From Entamoeba invadens IP1 (taxonomy: Eukaryota; Evosea; Mastigamoebida; Endamoebidae), in contig NW_004440169.1 in assembly GCF_000330505.1 (NCBI RefSeq), forward strand, positions 310,001 through 374,000: a stretch of DNA of 64,000 nt, read 5' to 3'. Positions within the stretch are counted from its first letter, which is position 1. Each line of letters starts with the position of its first letter. The position numbers were made by a program, and so were the translations under genes. Below are positions 45,476-56,889 of this stretch, piece by piece. Below the pieces are notes generated by a model. The model worked only from the letters and a program-made list of their open reading frames with translations. It ran no database searches and had not been told where the DNA came from.

Positions 45476-46715
45476 TTGTTATTTTTTCATTTGAGTATTT
45501 GATTATTAATTAACTAATTTTGAATATATCATATAATTGATATTAAATAAATTAATAATTAATAGCTATCAAAGTATTATAAAAATCTTATAAAATATTT
45601 AGTTAATTATTAGATTAATATATTTTAGAATAACAATAGTTTATTATATTTTAACAATACAATGTTATATATCTTTTAAAGAAATAAAATTTTTTAGTTA
45701 TTTTTAAAAACAACACTTTATATGAAATGTTTTAAATAAATATAAAAAAAGGATTGAATTATTGTTATTTTTTTATAGTTACACAAGTTGAAAAAAAAAT
45801 TAAAATGTTTTTAAAAACACTCTACATTACTATTTGTTCTTGTTTTCAAAAATATAAAAAAACGGGATTATTTTTTATAGAAAAAAACAACTGCATTTTT
45901 TTTAAAATGGAATTTTTTTATAAAACTTAAGTTTTTATTCAATAGTTTAACTAAAAAATAAATAATAAATTCTATTTGTTGTTATATAATAATGATTTTG
46001 TTAAAATTTATTGAGAAGTACAAACAACAATAATTATCATTTTATAATAAAACAATGAAAATAATTATAGATTTATAAAACAATTAAAAAGTTATTTATA
46101 TTTCAAAAAAAATTCACATTTTTTACCACAACTTGTTATTTGTGGTTTTGTATTTGACTTGTTTTGAAACATAAGTTTCAACTTTTGTTTATGTTATGAC
46201 AAGTAAACGAACTAATTGAATAACATTATTATAACATAATTAATAAATTATCCAGTAAATCTAACTACTTTTATAAACTAAAAATAGAAATTAAATATTA
46301 ATTTTGTAGAGAACAACTATAATTTTAGAACAAATAAGAATTTGAGTGTTTTTTTCAAAAAGACAAAACAAAGTATAAAATAATAATAAAATAATAATAT
46401 AACAAATAAACAAATAAACAAAAACGAAAGACTGAAATAATATTGAAGATAAGTTGAAGTTTTTGCTGAAATAGCTAAAAAAGGAACAAATCAAATAAAA
46501 AAGGATTAAATAGAAAGCCACACTTTTGTAAATAAAGAAGAAAAAGGGTATTATTGTTATAACATCCAAACAATCCGCATTTTTAATACAAAATGACCAA
46601 ATTGACTATTTTCATATGAAATGATGGAAAAAGTGAACTTAAATTGGACTTAATGTATCAACTATTTAAAAATGACCAAAAGTGAACAACAACGCATTTG
46701 ATGCCAAAACACAAG
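45476..46715. other. AT-rich intergenic region (1.2 kb)
   Basis: No supported gene. A 46291-46569 minus frame is composed of Phe/Ile/Leu/Tyr codons typical of random A/T DNA and is not credited. Confidence 0.5.
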
Positions 46716-47324
46716 TCAGTCAACAACAAGCAGTTTTGCCATGATTTCCAAGTCGTGTTTTTTGATCACTATGAACTTCCCCTTTTTCTCGTCGAGCCTT
46801 TCTCGAGTGATTAATTCGTTAATGACTCTTCCGCAGTTCTTGATATAATTTGCGTCCAACACAATATCGTCGACGGTCACGGACACAATTTTGTCCTTAG
46901 AATTTTTGGTTTGAATATTTGCTTTAGAGATTTTAATTCCGTTCTCCTCGCACAATTGGATTAACGAGTCGAGTTGTTCAGAGATTCGATTCACCTCTTG
47001 TCGTCTTAAAGCCGTTTTAGTGCTCACTCCACTATTAATATCTGTTTGTTTCATTTCCTCGACCGACCGCTCGACTTTCTCTTCAATAGAAATCTCCCGA
47101 AGGTCATCTTTGACGGACGAGACCGTTAAGAACGTCAAAGACACTTTCGACTTCTTTTTCGGCACTTTGATAACAACGTCATAAAATTGATTCAAAACGC
47201 CTATTAAGACGCCTTGCTGGATCGCTTGACTGTCTCGTAACTCTTTGAACGCGTTGACATCCTTTTGCTTCACCCACATTTCTCTTTGTTTTTCAGTTAA
47301 ACTCCTCCCTTTTAATCTCCTCAT
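46716..47324 (-). CDS. Unknown 202-residue charged, partly helical protein
   Basis: Single exon, basic N terminus (MRRLKGRSLTEKQREM), then a possible beta region (VSLTFLTVSSVKDD) and a helical part (ALRRQEVNRISEQLDSLIQL). No known domain is apparent and no membrane segment is seen. Immediately upstream on the same strand an ATG at 47436 opens a 47-codon, Lys-rich frame (MFLKSFVAEIGKVVNHKEKK...) that overlaps the start in another phase. Either this is an untranslated leader or the gene model has a frameshift and should be longer. Confidence 0.65.
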   Translation of the reverse strand: MRRLKGRSLTEKQREMWVKQKDVNAFKELRDSQAIQQGVLIGVLNQFYDVVIKVPKKKSKVSLTFLTVSSVKDDLREISIEEKVERSVEEMKQTDINSGVSTKTALRRQEVNRISEQLDSLIQLCEENGIKISKANIQTKNSKDKIVSVTVDDIVLDANYIKNCGRVINELITRERLDEKKGKFIVIKKHDLEIMAKLLVVD

Positions 47325-47436
47325 GTGTACATTTGTTCAACATTTTTGACTTGATTTCGAGAGATTCGACTTTCTTCTTTTTCTCCTTGTGATTCACAAC
47401 CTTTCCTATTTCGGCGACAAAACTTTTTAAAAACAT

Positions 47437-49066
47437 TCAACTTGTGTCATTTGGCCCACGTGGCGGCAAACTCAGCTTCTTTCTTGTAAGAAAATATTGG
47501 CTCGCATTTTATTGTATTAGTATATTATACTATTAAAACTATAAAATATAGTACAAGACCAAAAATTCACAATTGGTTTTTTGGTGCGTGTTTTTTTTAT
47601 TATTGGAATTAGACATAGGTTTTTGGTAGTTTTACGCGTTTGGGTTAGTTGTATCTTGGGTTATAACATCACACTAAATCGGGTTTTCATTGAATCGCTC
47701 GTATTCCAAGAAATGGCTCCTTTTTTTCGGGTAAAATGTAATACAAAAACAAACCAGAGAATGTTATAGGGAAATTGGTAATTGTTATATTTGTCTCCTT
47801 GTTTTGTATAACGCAAATTGTAGACTTTCTGTTGTACCGTTGTTTTGGGTTATAATGCAGAAAAAAATGGCTGTTATTCGGGAAATTGGTCTCCCAAAAA
47901 TGACAAGTGGTCATAGTCCCTTCTTTTTGCCAACAACATTGTTTATATTATAATGATGGTTTTATTACTAGTTAATTTATTAGTGTCTTTGTTTTCAGTT
48001 CAAAAAAACGAAATGACAACGCAGATTGTAAATAAGTAAACACTAACCTGTCAAAATGCTTGCTTGAAAGGGTTGGAATATAACATTATTAAAATATAGA
48101 TTGTGTAATATTAAAGTATCCAAACACAAAGAAAATGGTTTCTTGATAAAACTGTTTAATTAATTGAATTTTTACACCATTATACAATTGATTATTTTAA
48201 TTATTATTTGATATAATAATAGTATTGTTTCTTGTTATCTATTTATATATTTATTTGTTCTATTATAACATTACTAAAATAAAAATATTATATAAATATT
48301 ATAGTTTTTATTATTTGGAATAATAATAAACTTTTCTTTTTAACCTTAATAATACAAAATTATAGTAAATTTGTTAATCAATTCTATTGTCAATGATTTA
48401 TTGTTATTAATAAAAATACAAACAAGAATGTTTTTTGAATGTTTTGTAAATGTTGAATGGAATAAAATTATTATAAAAATAGCACTTTATATCTATTTAA
48501 ATTTTTATAATATTGTTATTTCAATAACTAAAAGTAAAGGTGTTATTTTATTAAAAATAGATTTAATTTGTTTTTGTGTTATTTATTATAATTATATAAA
48601 TATTGAAACATTGATATTTTACACCTATTAAAAATAATAATTTGGAATTCTATAAATAATAATTCTCTTATTAAAAAAATGAAATTATTAATTTTGTATC
48701 ATAACATTCTAATATGTTTGTTTAAAATATAACACAAACCATTGTGTAAACTATAAATAACTTCAAAAGAGAATTTATTTTTTTTTTAATTTAATTAATG
48801 GCTTTTCGACCTAATCACTTTTTTTATTTTTAAAAACTATATAATTTTAATTATAATATTTTCAAATAATTCATACCAGTATTTAAACCATTTGAATATT
48901 ATTAAATAAATAATACCACGGAAGTTATTATTATTAATATTTAATTATTGTTTTATCAAAGAAAACAATTCAATGAAGTTCTTAATAACACCAACTCAAT
49001 AAACACTTTTATTTTCTTATAAACAAAAAACAGAACACACCCATAAATCAAAAAACACTGCAATAA
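47437..49066. other. Intergenic region; 47570-47940 less AT-rich, no gene identified
   Basis: The first 500 bp has a higher G content and short direct repeats (gggttataa at about 47659 and 47848; gggaaattggt at about 47770 and 47879) but no coherent frame and no clear terminal repeats; a decayed element is possible. The rest to 49066 is very A/T-rich. Confidence 0.4.
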
Positions 49067-49464
49067 TCAAATCATAGAAAGAGTTTGTTGGATCCAAAAA
49101 TCTTCTAACTCGGGCGTCAGTGGTGTGTCCGTGAATTTCTCTTCTATATGTTATTCATTTCATTCTTCAAACACAACGCAAGACACAAACCTTTTAAAAA
49201 CTGTTGAACACCATCATACAACGCACCAAACTTTTCGCTGTCCAATGTGTATTTCGAGCCAATCGACATGACGGACCGGGTCGACATTTTATACCCGTGT
49301 TGAACCCAATCCGTCTTGACTTTGAGATGTTTGTTTGTTCCGAGTATTTCAAGAATCACTGTGCGTTGGTCGACAATCCGTTTCACTATAGACGGCCACG
49401 GAAGTTCACCTGCAGGGGTTTTGAAAAGACACCAACAGTGTTCCCCCTCTAAGAAATCTACCAT
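49067..49464 (-). CDS. Small PWWP-domain protein
   Basis: Exons 49464-49191 and 49143-49067 join in phase 1 across a 47-nt intron (GTTTGT...CATATAG) to give 116 residues. Residues 3-60 fit a PWWP domain: LEGEHCWCLFKTPAGELPWP then SIVKRIV, with PWPS in place of PWWP, followed by the ILEILGTNKHLKVK strands. The second exon adds EEKFTDTPLTPELEDFWIQQ. PWWP domains bind methylated histone tails and DNA, so a chromatin role is expected. The protein is little more than the domain itself, suggesting it is an adaptor subunit. Confidence 0.72.
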
Positions 49465-49980
49465 TTTTATTTATTAGTTTTTACCATTTCATCGTCCTCG
49501 TCTGTTTTTTTGTACTAATTTTAATAATACTTTTACTATACTTTGTATTTTATTAAGTAGTTTTTTATAGTTAAAAATACTATCAGAAGGTTCACTATCA
49601 TTACTTCTTGTGATTGATTAATTAGAATAATAAAAGTAGTTTCCTTAATAATTTATTTATAATTATTTTTGGTATTACTAATTATGACATTTAGTTCTGT
49701 TCTTTTTAAAAACAGTATTATTTCTTTAATTTTTATTATGTAACATTAACAATATACCAGTTTTTTATTATATAATTACTATATTTAAATAGTACAAAAA
49801 AAAGTGAACCTGTCGCACAATGATAATATCATAAATAATAAATTTTCTAGTAAAAAAATTATAACTAAAAATACAAAAGAAACCCAAGAAAAACAGAAGA
49901 GTCGAATAATAAAAAGGAACGAGAACAAGTCAATAGAGGGGGGTGTTATTTTTCTTCATCTTTCTCTAGCCGCGCAAAAG

Positions 49981-50268
49981 TTAGAAATAGGTAGATGGGT
50001 GTGGGTAAACGGCGTTTGGCTTTGAATTGATCCACTCGTCGATACGCATCACTTTCTCGAACCAATAATAATTTTTGTAAAAGCTCAGATTTTGTGGTGT
50101 GAGAGCACTGTATTTGTGTTCACTCATGTTTTCAGACTCCACAACCGACTCCGACTCGGAACTGTCACTTAGCCTCCGCTCATCGATCGTGGAGCTTTCG
50201 GATAAAAAATGATCAGCTGATAGTGTCGCTTGACACTTCGGGCGCTCGGACAAAATGAAACCTTCCAT
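49981..50268 (-). CDS. Small acidic Ser-rich protein, unknown
   Basis: 95 residues. An acidic Ser/Glu stretch (SDSSESESVVESEN, a likely casein kinase 2 target) is followed by a compact aromatic C terminus (LSFYKNYYWFEKVMRIDEWI ... NAVYPHPSTYF). It has no membrane segment. The region is less AT-rich than its flanks, which supports coding. The overlapping plus-strand frame at 49804-50025 is Lys/Asn-rich and judged spurious. Confidence 0.58.
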   Translation of the reverse strand: MEGFILSERPKCQATLSADHFLSESSTIDERRLSDSSESESVVESENMSEHKYSALTPQNLSFYKNYYWFEKVMRIDEWINSKPNAVYPHPSTYF

Positions 50269-51164
50269 AGTGTCCTTCTTCTACTTTTTTTGAGTTCCTC
50301 AGTTCTTTTTATTTGTCATCTTTTGACGTCAGGAATCTTTTTCTTAGTGTGCGACAAATTTCCCCGTTTTTTGCACTCAATTCAAAGCAGTTCATTCTGA
50401 AAATACTTGAGGCTTGTCTTTTTCTTCGTGTATTTTTGAGTTGTGCAATCCGCCCGAAGTTCACAAAAAAAGTACTGGAGTATTAAACCATTCTTCAATT
50501 TTGAGTCATTACGTTTTTTTAGGGTTCATCTTGTTTCAAAAACATTTTGTTGTTGTATTTCGTGTTATTTAAAAAGAAAAAAATATAATAAATTGAAATT
50601 ATTAATTTTACTATTCATGTTTGAATGAACAAAAATGTCACAGTATAAATTGAACACAATTCACAAGACGTCGTGGAAATGCAAACACAGTAACAGCAAA
50701 CAAGCGGAAAAATTTGTCTGCTTAAAAGGGGTCACTATCGAATGCACTTAAAACCCAAATTTTGAGATTTTATCGAGTTCTAATTTCCACAACATTACCC
50801 AAACCACCCGTCACCATACGACGGTATATTTAAACAATCATTTTTCTTCACAAAAAATGAAATGGTTTTTTAATAATTAAACAATTATTCTTAATAGTTG
50901 TATAGTAATACTAAAAGAAGTTTAATATCTATAAAAATAGAAAAAACACCCATAGAGCAATTTAATGTAATAATAGTATTAAACTTTCTATTTGTTTGGG
51001 ACAATTTGTGAATATTCAATATTACGTTTGAATCAATATTCAAATTAACAGTTCATCATTTTGACTGCAAAAAAATGAAAAAGTTGACAGAACAATTCCA
51101 AAAAATCACCAAATTTATGTAAAGAATTTGTGAACTTGAAAAACTCCAAAACATACTATCACAA
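50269..51164. other. Intergenic region (0.9 kb)
   Basis: No supported gene. A GAACTTG string at about 51131, about 35 bases before the next ATG, may be the GAAC element of the protease gene. Confidence 0.45.
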
Positions 51165-53175
51165 ATGCCCAAGGAAGAAACAACAGAAAACACATGGACA
51201 CTTTGGATAATTTTGTGGGCATTTCAATTTTTGATTTTTTCGGTTGTTGTTTGCTCGTTGTGTATGTTAGGATTTCGGACAAACATCCTGAGCGTGAAGG
51301 TTGTGAGCGTTCGTCCCTCTCCACTCCCCAAACAATGGAGTGTTCCAATCGAGTCACTCACACCTGTCAAAAATCAATTTGCACGTGGAACTTGTTGGGC
51401 GCATGCTGTAATTGGTTTTGTTGAAAGTGACTATCGTGCAAATGGGATTCGAAACGGTCTTCTAGATCCCGATGAAGTTGTTCAGTTTTCCGAACAAGCT
51501 TGTTTGTTTTAGTACATTAAATGTAGAGTAATAAGACTATCCTAACAATTATTAGGAATAGTGTTATCAGTAATTAATAAAGTAATGTTTTAATATTAAA
51601 ATGATATTAGTAGTAATAACAATTCAGATATGTCATTACTTGTCACTTACTGTTCAAAACATCGAGATATTCCACTTTGTCGATATGGCGGGATGCTTGA
51701 AAACTCGACGAACAATTTTACTCCGGACTCGTTCTTTTATTTGCGCAACGTAACGAATGGGTTTATTCTCCCCGAAACAATCTGTCCATACGAACACTTT
51801 TCCGGCGTAAACGAGAGCCTTTGTACTCCGTCCGACAAACAAACACTTGAAGAACACGTCAAGCGGAATCCATTATCATTTTCTATCAAGGACATAGTAA
51901 CAGTATATTCTGTCAATGATGTTAAGAACATAATGTTAAAAACATTGTCTCCGATGACGTATGGCCTCAACACACTTTTCAACACAATTCTTCTCCCGTG
52001 TAATTCTTTCAATCCTCAAATCAACACAACGGAATGTCAAAAATGTTTAACGCCATGTGCCGGTGGGTGTTGCACAAAGGTATCATCATCAATGTATCAC
52101 AACGACGGCCTTATCGACATTTCCGAGGGAAGTGTACGACGTGGCGGACACTCCATGCTTGTTGTGGGCTGGAACGATGAATTTCCAGTTGAACGAAATC
52201 TGCACTTAAATGACCCGATATTCCAATGTGATTGGGCCAAGATTGATGTCAATCACAACTCATCTCATCCTCCACAAAATAATAGTAAAAATAACAATAC
52301 TGCAACTATTAAAAATGTGATTGAGAAGCGAGTGAAACGGTGGACAAAGGGAGGTTTGATTCTGAAGAATAGTTACGGCACAAAGGGCCATACTCTCGGG
52401 TTTTACCTTCAAAACCATTCTCTTCTTAACGAAGATACAATCTGTCCATTGAGCATTCATCCAAGTCGATGGTATCCTTTAGATGTTAATTGTATCAAAG
52501 AAGGGCGTAGTTTTATGAATTGTTCGAACGGGAAATTACGAAAAATCGGGAATAGTAAAATTTTCTATGGAGCAACTATATTGAAATGTAAAGAAGGAAT
52601 TAGCCGTGATGAAGCCAAAAATTTGGGATTTGAGGAGTGTGGAACGAACGATCCCAAAACGCGATATGCACTTTCGGCACAATGGTATAATGTGACCTTT
52701 AAAAGAGCTATACCCAAAACCTTGGCAATGGGTGACGGGTTTTTATTATATTTAGCGAAATGGGAGAACGGGAAGATTAATACAACAATACAAGAAACTC
52801 GAACACTATTAACGTCGTGGGACTTTGTGACTCAATTGTTTGAGATGGATACCAATGTAACCAATTCAGAGCACTGTGGATATTATTTCCAGCCATATGA
52901 CACTATTGAATATCTTGCTTCAGAGTTTGGTCATGACACTTTCGAGTCTTATGTTTGTTTTACTATTAATATAGTTCCATTTATAATATAATAATATATA
53001 ATAATATATAATAATATATAACAAATAGGGATTCTCTTATTACTGTCTTAAATGGGAACCGGAGTCATATTACAAAGTTTCAAAGCACAAAAGCAAATTC
53101 AAAGGGATCAGAGAATCAACAAAGAAGTTTGTCACGCCACAGTTTGACGGTCCGTTTGGTGGGAGAGCAAATTAA
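51165..53175 (+). CDS. Membrane-anchored C1A cysteine protease (Entamoeba CP-C type)
   Basis: Exons 51165-51501, 51628-52952 and 53029-53175 join in phases 1 and 0 to give 602 residues. Donors are GTTTGT; intron 2 is mostly an ataatatata repeat. A single hydrophobic segment (about 12-36) near the N terminus predicts a type II membrane protein instead of a signal-peptide/propeptide zymogen, the layout known for the CP-C group. Catalytic residues are Cys77 in GTCWAH with the preceding Gln71 oxyanion residue, His287 in GGHSMLVVGWND, and Asn360 in LKNSYG. A Cys-rich loop lies at 248-262. The C-terminal ~240 residues beyond the peptidase core are N-glycosylation-rich. It probably acts in lysosome- or phagosome-like compartments. 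Confidence 0.9.
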
Positions 53176-53304
53176 GTCACCCTAGAAGATCCCACTTTTA
53201 CTATACAATAGCGCCAATTAATTAATTAATTACTTTATATAGTTATATACCCGGTACTAACGAATATAGATATTTAATAATAAATGACTAGTAAATAAAT
53301 AACA

Positions 53305-54552
53305 TCATGGATTAATTATTGGGATTAGTATAAGTATACCAATGTAACTACATACTATAGTTAAGTTATTAATCATAATTGGTATCTCTTGGGGTGTTAC
53401 TTTGTACTCAATAGTATAAATTGAGTCAATCAAAGGAGCTGGAGTCAACGGAGATATTAACATCACAAAACGAGCGACAGGACCGATCCATTTTTGAAAG
53501 CCGAAGTAGACGATCAAGCCGAAGGCAAGACCAAAGAGCATCCGATAGAGCACAACAGAGAAACATGTTAAGAGATACTTCTTGGGAATCTTCCACTCGA
53601 AGAAACTGCCTAAAATTGCATAGGCGAGCAAAGAGTTTGCATTGGCGCAAGTGTCGATGAACGTGAGTAACACGTGAGGTAAACGGAATTGAGTGAGAGC
53701 GAAGAAATAGCCGGAGAATGTTGCGTAAATTGGTATAGAAGTGATTACGGCCATTAAAGTTCCTTTTGCTATTTGAATAGTATTTTTATTAGTTAACTTC
53801 TTAATTATAATATCCTTCAAACTTGTCTTCTTTTGTTGAACCAAAGTGGCATTTCCTAAATCAATTTGAGTTGAATCATCATTAATAACATTTCCTGGTT
53901 CATTGATATGAATTGTTTTGTGATCTTCTTCTTCTTCGTCTTTTGATGTGTTAAGTAATTTAGTTGTGTCTTTGTCTTTGTTTTCTTTTTGAGGAGATTC
54001 TTTACTTGGATGGGAGTCGTGTGGTATCGTCTGGGAGTGGGAAGTACTGATTGTTTCCATTTCTATTGATATTTCACCTTTTTCTCGCGTGGACTGTGTT
54101 AAACCAAGCCAAGCATATAAAGGGCGTATTACTAAATAACAACACAAATCATTTGAAAAACAAAATAAAATACATTTGGATATCCCATCTGTGGGAGCTA
54201 CGGACTTTAACACTGGAAATATGAAAAGCGCGGTGTTGAGTGCTAATGAATTAAAAATAGCTAATTTGCGATGGTCGGGGTTCTTTATAAATAAAAAAAC
54301 TAGACAAGCAAGTCCACCAATACTAAATTGATATATAAAACCGCCAACTACTAAATAGAGACTTTCTAAATCTAAGCCATTCATGTTATATAAATTTCTA
54401 AATATGATACAAGGCAATGACAAATTAAATAACACTTTCATGATTAAGCCACTATGAATACGGACGTTATCACGGAAAAACCATAACTTAAATATAAAAG
54501 AAAGCGTAAGAGTGAGAAGCATCACACCAAATGTCTCATAATACTCTTTCAT
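53305..54552 (-). CDS. Auxin-efflux-carrier-type membrane transporter (PIN-like/AEC family)
   Basis: 415 residues. Five hydrophobic segments in residues 10-150, a charged central loop (about 155-245, rich in Ser, Glu, Asp and Lys) and five more segments in 255-415. This 5+loop+5 arrangement and NLSLPCIIFRNLY (an N-x-S-L-P-x-x-I-F stretch in the second helix) match the membrane transport protein family of PIN-like carriers. In plants and yeast these export organic acids or auxin; the substrate here is unknown. It could sit in the ER or plasma membrane. No intron is visible. Confidence 0.82.
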   Translation of the reverse strand: MKEYYETFGVMLLTLTLSFIFKLWFFRDNVRIHSGLIMKVLFNLSLPCIIFRNLYNMNGLDLESLYLVVGGFIYQFSIGGLACLVFLFIKNPDHRKLAIFNSLALNTALFIFPVLKSVAPTDGISKCILFCFSNDLCCYLVIRPLYAWLGLTQSTREKGEISIEMETISTSHSQTIPHDSHPSKESPQKENKDKDTTKLLNTSKDEEEEDHKTIHINEPGNVINDDSTQIDLGNATLVQQKKTSLKDIIIKKLTNKNTIQIAKGTLMAVITSIPIYATFSGYFFALTQFRLPHVLLTFIDTCANANSLLAYAILGSFFEWKIPKKYLLTCFSVVLYRMLFGLAFGLIVYFGFQKWIGPVARFVMLISPLTPAPLIDSIYTIEYKVTPQEIPIMINNLTIVCSYIGILILIPIINP

Positions 54553-55105
54553 CTTGCAATTACTGCTCTTTTAAGTTTGAAATCTAATAAGTTCCAAAAA
54601 GTCCTTCCAAGTGTTGATAATTTAAATTATAGTTTTATTATTATTAGTTAATAATTAAGAATAGATTTACGATCTAGACATTTGGGGTTCTATTTTTGTA
54701 TTTTATTATTCTAATAATAACTATTATTGTATAATAAACTTTTATATGCTAAAATTTTGGGAATGTCGAATTGGTAAAAAAAATCCCTTATGTCCTATTT
54801 TTATAATTCTATTGGTTTATAATTAGTTATTAAAAGTTAAATAAATAATTTCAATAAACAATCTAATATTATTGATATATCTATTATTAATAAATCTATT
54901 AAATTATAGTAAAAAATTTTTCCAATCACACCAATAAAATCTCGAAATATGAGAAATGAAAATAATCTTAAACTATTACTATAATTAAATTATTATACAT
55001 CCTATACTTTTCATTTTGTGATTTTTTTGTTATTTGATGGAAACAAAACATTTTTTAACATTTTTTTTCAACTCAAAATGTTTTGATCCACAAAATCACA
55101 ATTTG
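54553..55105. other. AT-rich intergenic region (divergent promoters)
   Basis: Separates the divergently transcribed carrier and PLP-homeostasis genes and contains no other feature that I can support. Confidence 0.45.
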
Positions 55106-55813
55106 ATGACATCGACCCCAATCACCGACAAGTATGACGAAATATTAAAAACATTAGACAGTGTAGCTGCCGATATTCATTCTTCTCCAGCAACTCTTAT
55201 AGCTGTGAGTAAAACCAAACCAAAAGAAGATGTCATTGAGTTATTCAAAACACATCACCACCTCTTGTTTGGTGAGAATTACATTCAAGAGCTTCACGAG
55301 AAGGCAACATCCCTTCAACATGAATATCCGGACATTCACTGGCACTTCATTGGTCGTCTTCAGTCAAATAAAGTTCATCTGTTGGTCTCAACGCCAAACT
55401 TAGTCTGCATCGAAACAGTACACTCATTAGAAATCGCTCAGAAGCTCGACAAAGAACTTAAAAAGGCAGAGAAGACCATCGACGTCTTCATTCAAGTGAA
55501 CAGCTCCGGGGAAGAACAGAAGGGTGGCGTCGACGTGAAAGACGCTTTGACGGTCTATGAAGAAGCTACGAAACTCACAAACCTTCGCGTGAAAGGAATT
55601 ATGACTATAGGAATGGTCGGAGAGGCTAAAACAAATTTTAACACTATGAAGAACTTGGCCGCTCAAATCAAGGAAAAATTGAAACTCGAAAAGGTCGAGG
55701 TCAGTATGGGAATGTCCGCAGACTATATGCTCGCGGCTCAACTGGGCGCAACATATGTCAGAGTCGGTTCAGCTCTCTTCGGTCCTAGAAATTATAATAA
55801 AAACGTGGTTTAA
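55106..55813 (+). CDS. PLPBP: YggS/PLPBP-family pyridoxal-phosphate homeostasis protein
   Basis: 235 residues from ATG 55106 (MTSTPITDKY); an upstream ATG at 55037 would add 23 hydrophobic residues unlike the family start. It is a single TIM-barrel alanine-racemase-like domain: LIAVSKTKP with the PLP lysine at 36, FGENYIQEL, WHFIGRLQSNKV, QVNSSGEEQKGG, GIMTIG and MGMSADYMLAAQLGATYVRVGSALFG. All landmarks are intact. These proteins buffer free PLP in the cytosol and are not racemases. In a parasite that depends on salvaged vitamin B6 this would handle cofactor supply. Confidence 0.94.
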   Translation: MTSTPITDKYDEILKTLDSVAADIHSSPATLIAVSKTKPKEDVIELFKTHHHLLFGENYIQELHEKATSLQHEYPDIHWHFIGRLQSNKVHLLVSTPNLVCIETVHSLEIAQKLDKELKKAEKTIDVFIQVNSSGEEQKGGVDVKDALTVYEEATKLTNLRVKGIMTIGMVGEAKTNFNTMKNLAAQIKEKLKLEKVEVSMGMSADYMLAAQLGATYVRVGSALFGPRNYNKNVV

Positions 55814-56151
55814 TTCTAGTTTCTTGGAGAAATAATATTTATAGTTAATTTAATATAAATTAATTATTATATAATCATTGTTTTATAATAGTAATATCTA
55901 ACTATAATTTTTTTCTATAATTTTTGAAGTTATTTAGTATATTTAAAATTATTATAAATGTAGAAAATGTCTTTATTGGTTTTAACTTATTGAATTAAAA
56001 TATAATGTCTTGTATTAAAATAAGAATACAAGGTAATCGTTTTAAACAATTTAAAATAATAGTAAAATAAATTAGAGATAATAATCATAGATTGAGAAAA
56101 TGAAAAGAAGGATGGAATGACAACACAGAAGTAGAGTTGCTTACAGAAGAA

Positions 56152-56445
56152 TTAATTGTCGTCGCGTGCAAAAACAGAGACAATAACAACAATAGCAATA
56201 ATAATCGCAAGAGTTATTGCAACGCCGATTGAAAAAACTACGATTTTTATACACTTTGCTTTTCGCTCAAGGTTGGAAAGAACAAGGTTCGTTCCAGAAA
56301 GTCTGTGTTGGCCTGTAGTCCGCAAATCAGTCCCATCATCGACAAACACTTCTTTTGTTTTTTCTTCTTTGTTTTCAGGACTGTTGTCCTCTAATATCAT
56401 AGTTGGGTTATTAACACCTTCACTTGGTTTCGTATCGATTGACAT
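56152..56445 (-). CDS. Small tail-anchored membrane protein
   Basis: 97 residues. A polar acidic N-terminal two thirds (ILEDNSPENKEEKTKEVFVDD) is followed by one hydrophobic segment (about 68-92, IKIVVFSIGVAITLAIIIAIVVIVSV) and a four-to-six residue tail ending ARDDN. This predicts a tail-anchored or single-pass protein with its N terminus in the cytosol. There is no recognised family, no coiled coil and no SNARE motif. Confidence 0.62.
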   Translation of the reverse strand: MSIDTKPSEGVNNPTMILEDNSPENKEEKTKEVFVDDGTDLRTTGQHRLSGTNLVLSNLERKAKCIKIVVFSIGVAITLAIIIAIVVIVSVFARDDN

Positions 56446-56889
56446 TGCTAATTTTATTAGTTTTTTAATCTTTTTGAGTTAATAAGAATATGTATTATTT
56501 TGTTTAATAATATATACTATACCTATAATACAAGTTCAAATGAAGGAAAAACATTTTTAAAATTATTCCAATTAAAAAATAATTATGTTAATTTCAATTT
56601 TTTGGAAATAACTATATTTAAAGTTAATAATTTATTCTAATTACAATTAACAATATTTAATAATAATTTTAATTAATTATATTGTATTTGTTTTAACAAT
56701 ACAGAATAACATTTACTATATTTTATTATAATAATTAAACTAAATAATGAAAAAAACACTTTTGGGAAAGAAATAAAAAAGACGAAAAAGGCAAAACAAA
56801 GAAGAGGGTTAAGTGATTAATAAAAAACTAATGTTTAATAGTTTGGTACAAAAGACTACGAAAAAGAACTCAAGTTTGGAGCACGACGT

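Noticed and set aside
47581..47769. 62-codon plus frame
   Set aside because: No coherent composition or motif, and it overlaps the repeat-like patch.
49804..50025. 73-codon plus frame antisense to the acidic protein
   Set aside because: Begins in Asn/Lys-rich A/T DNA and its GC-richer end is explained by the minus-strand gene.
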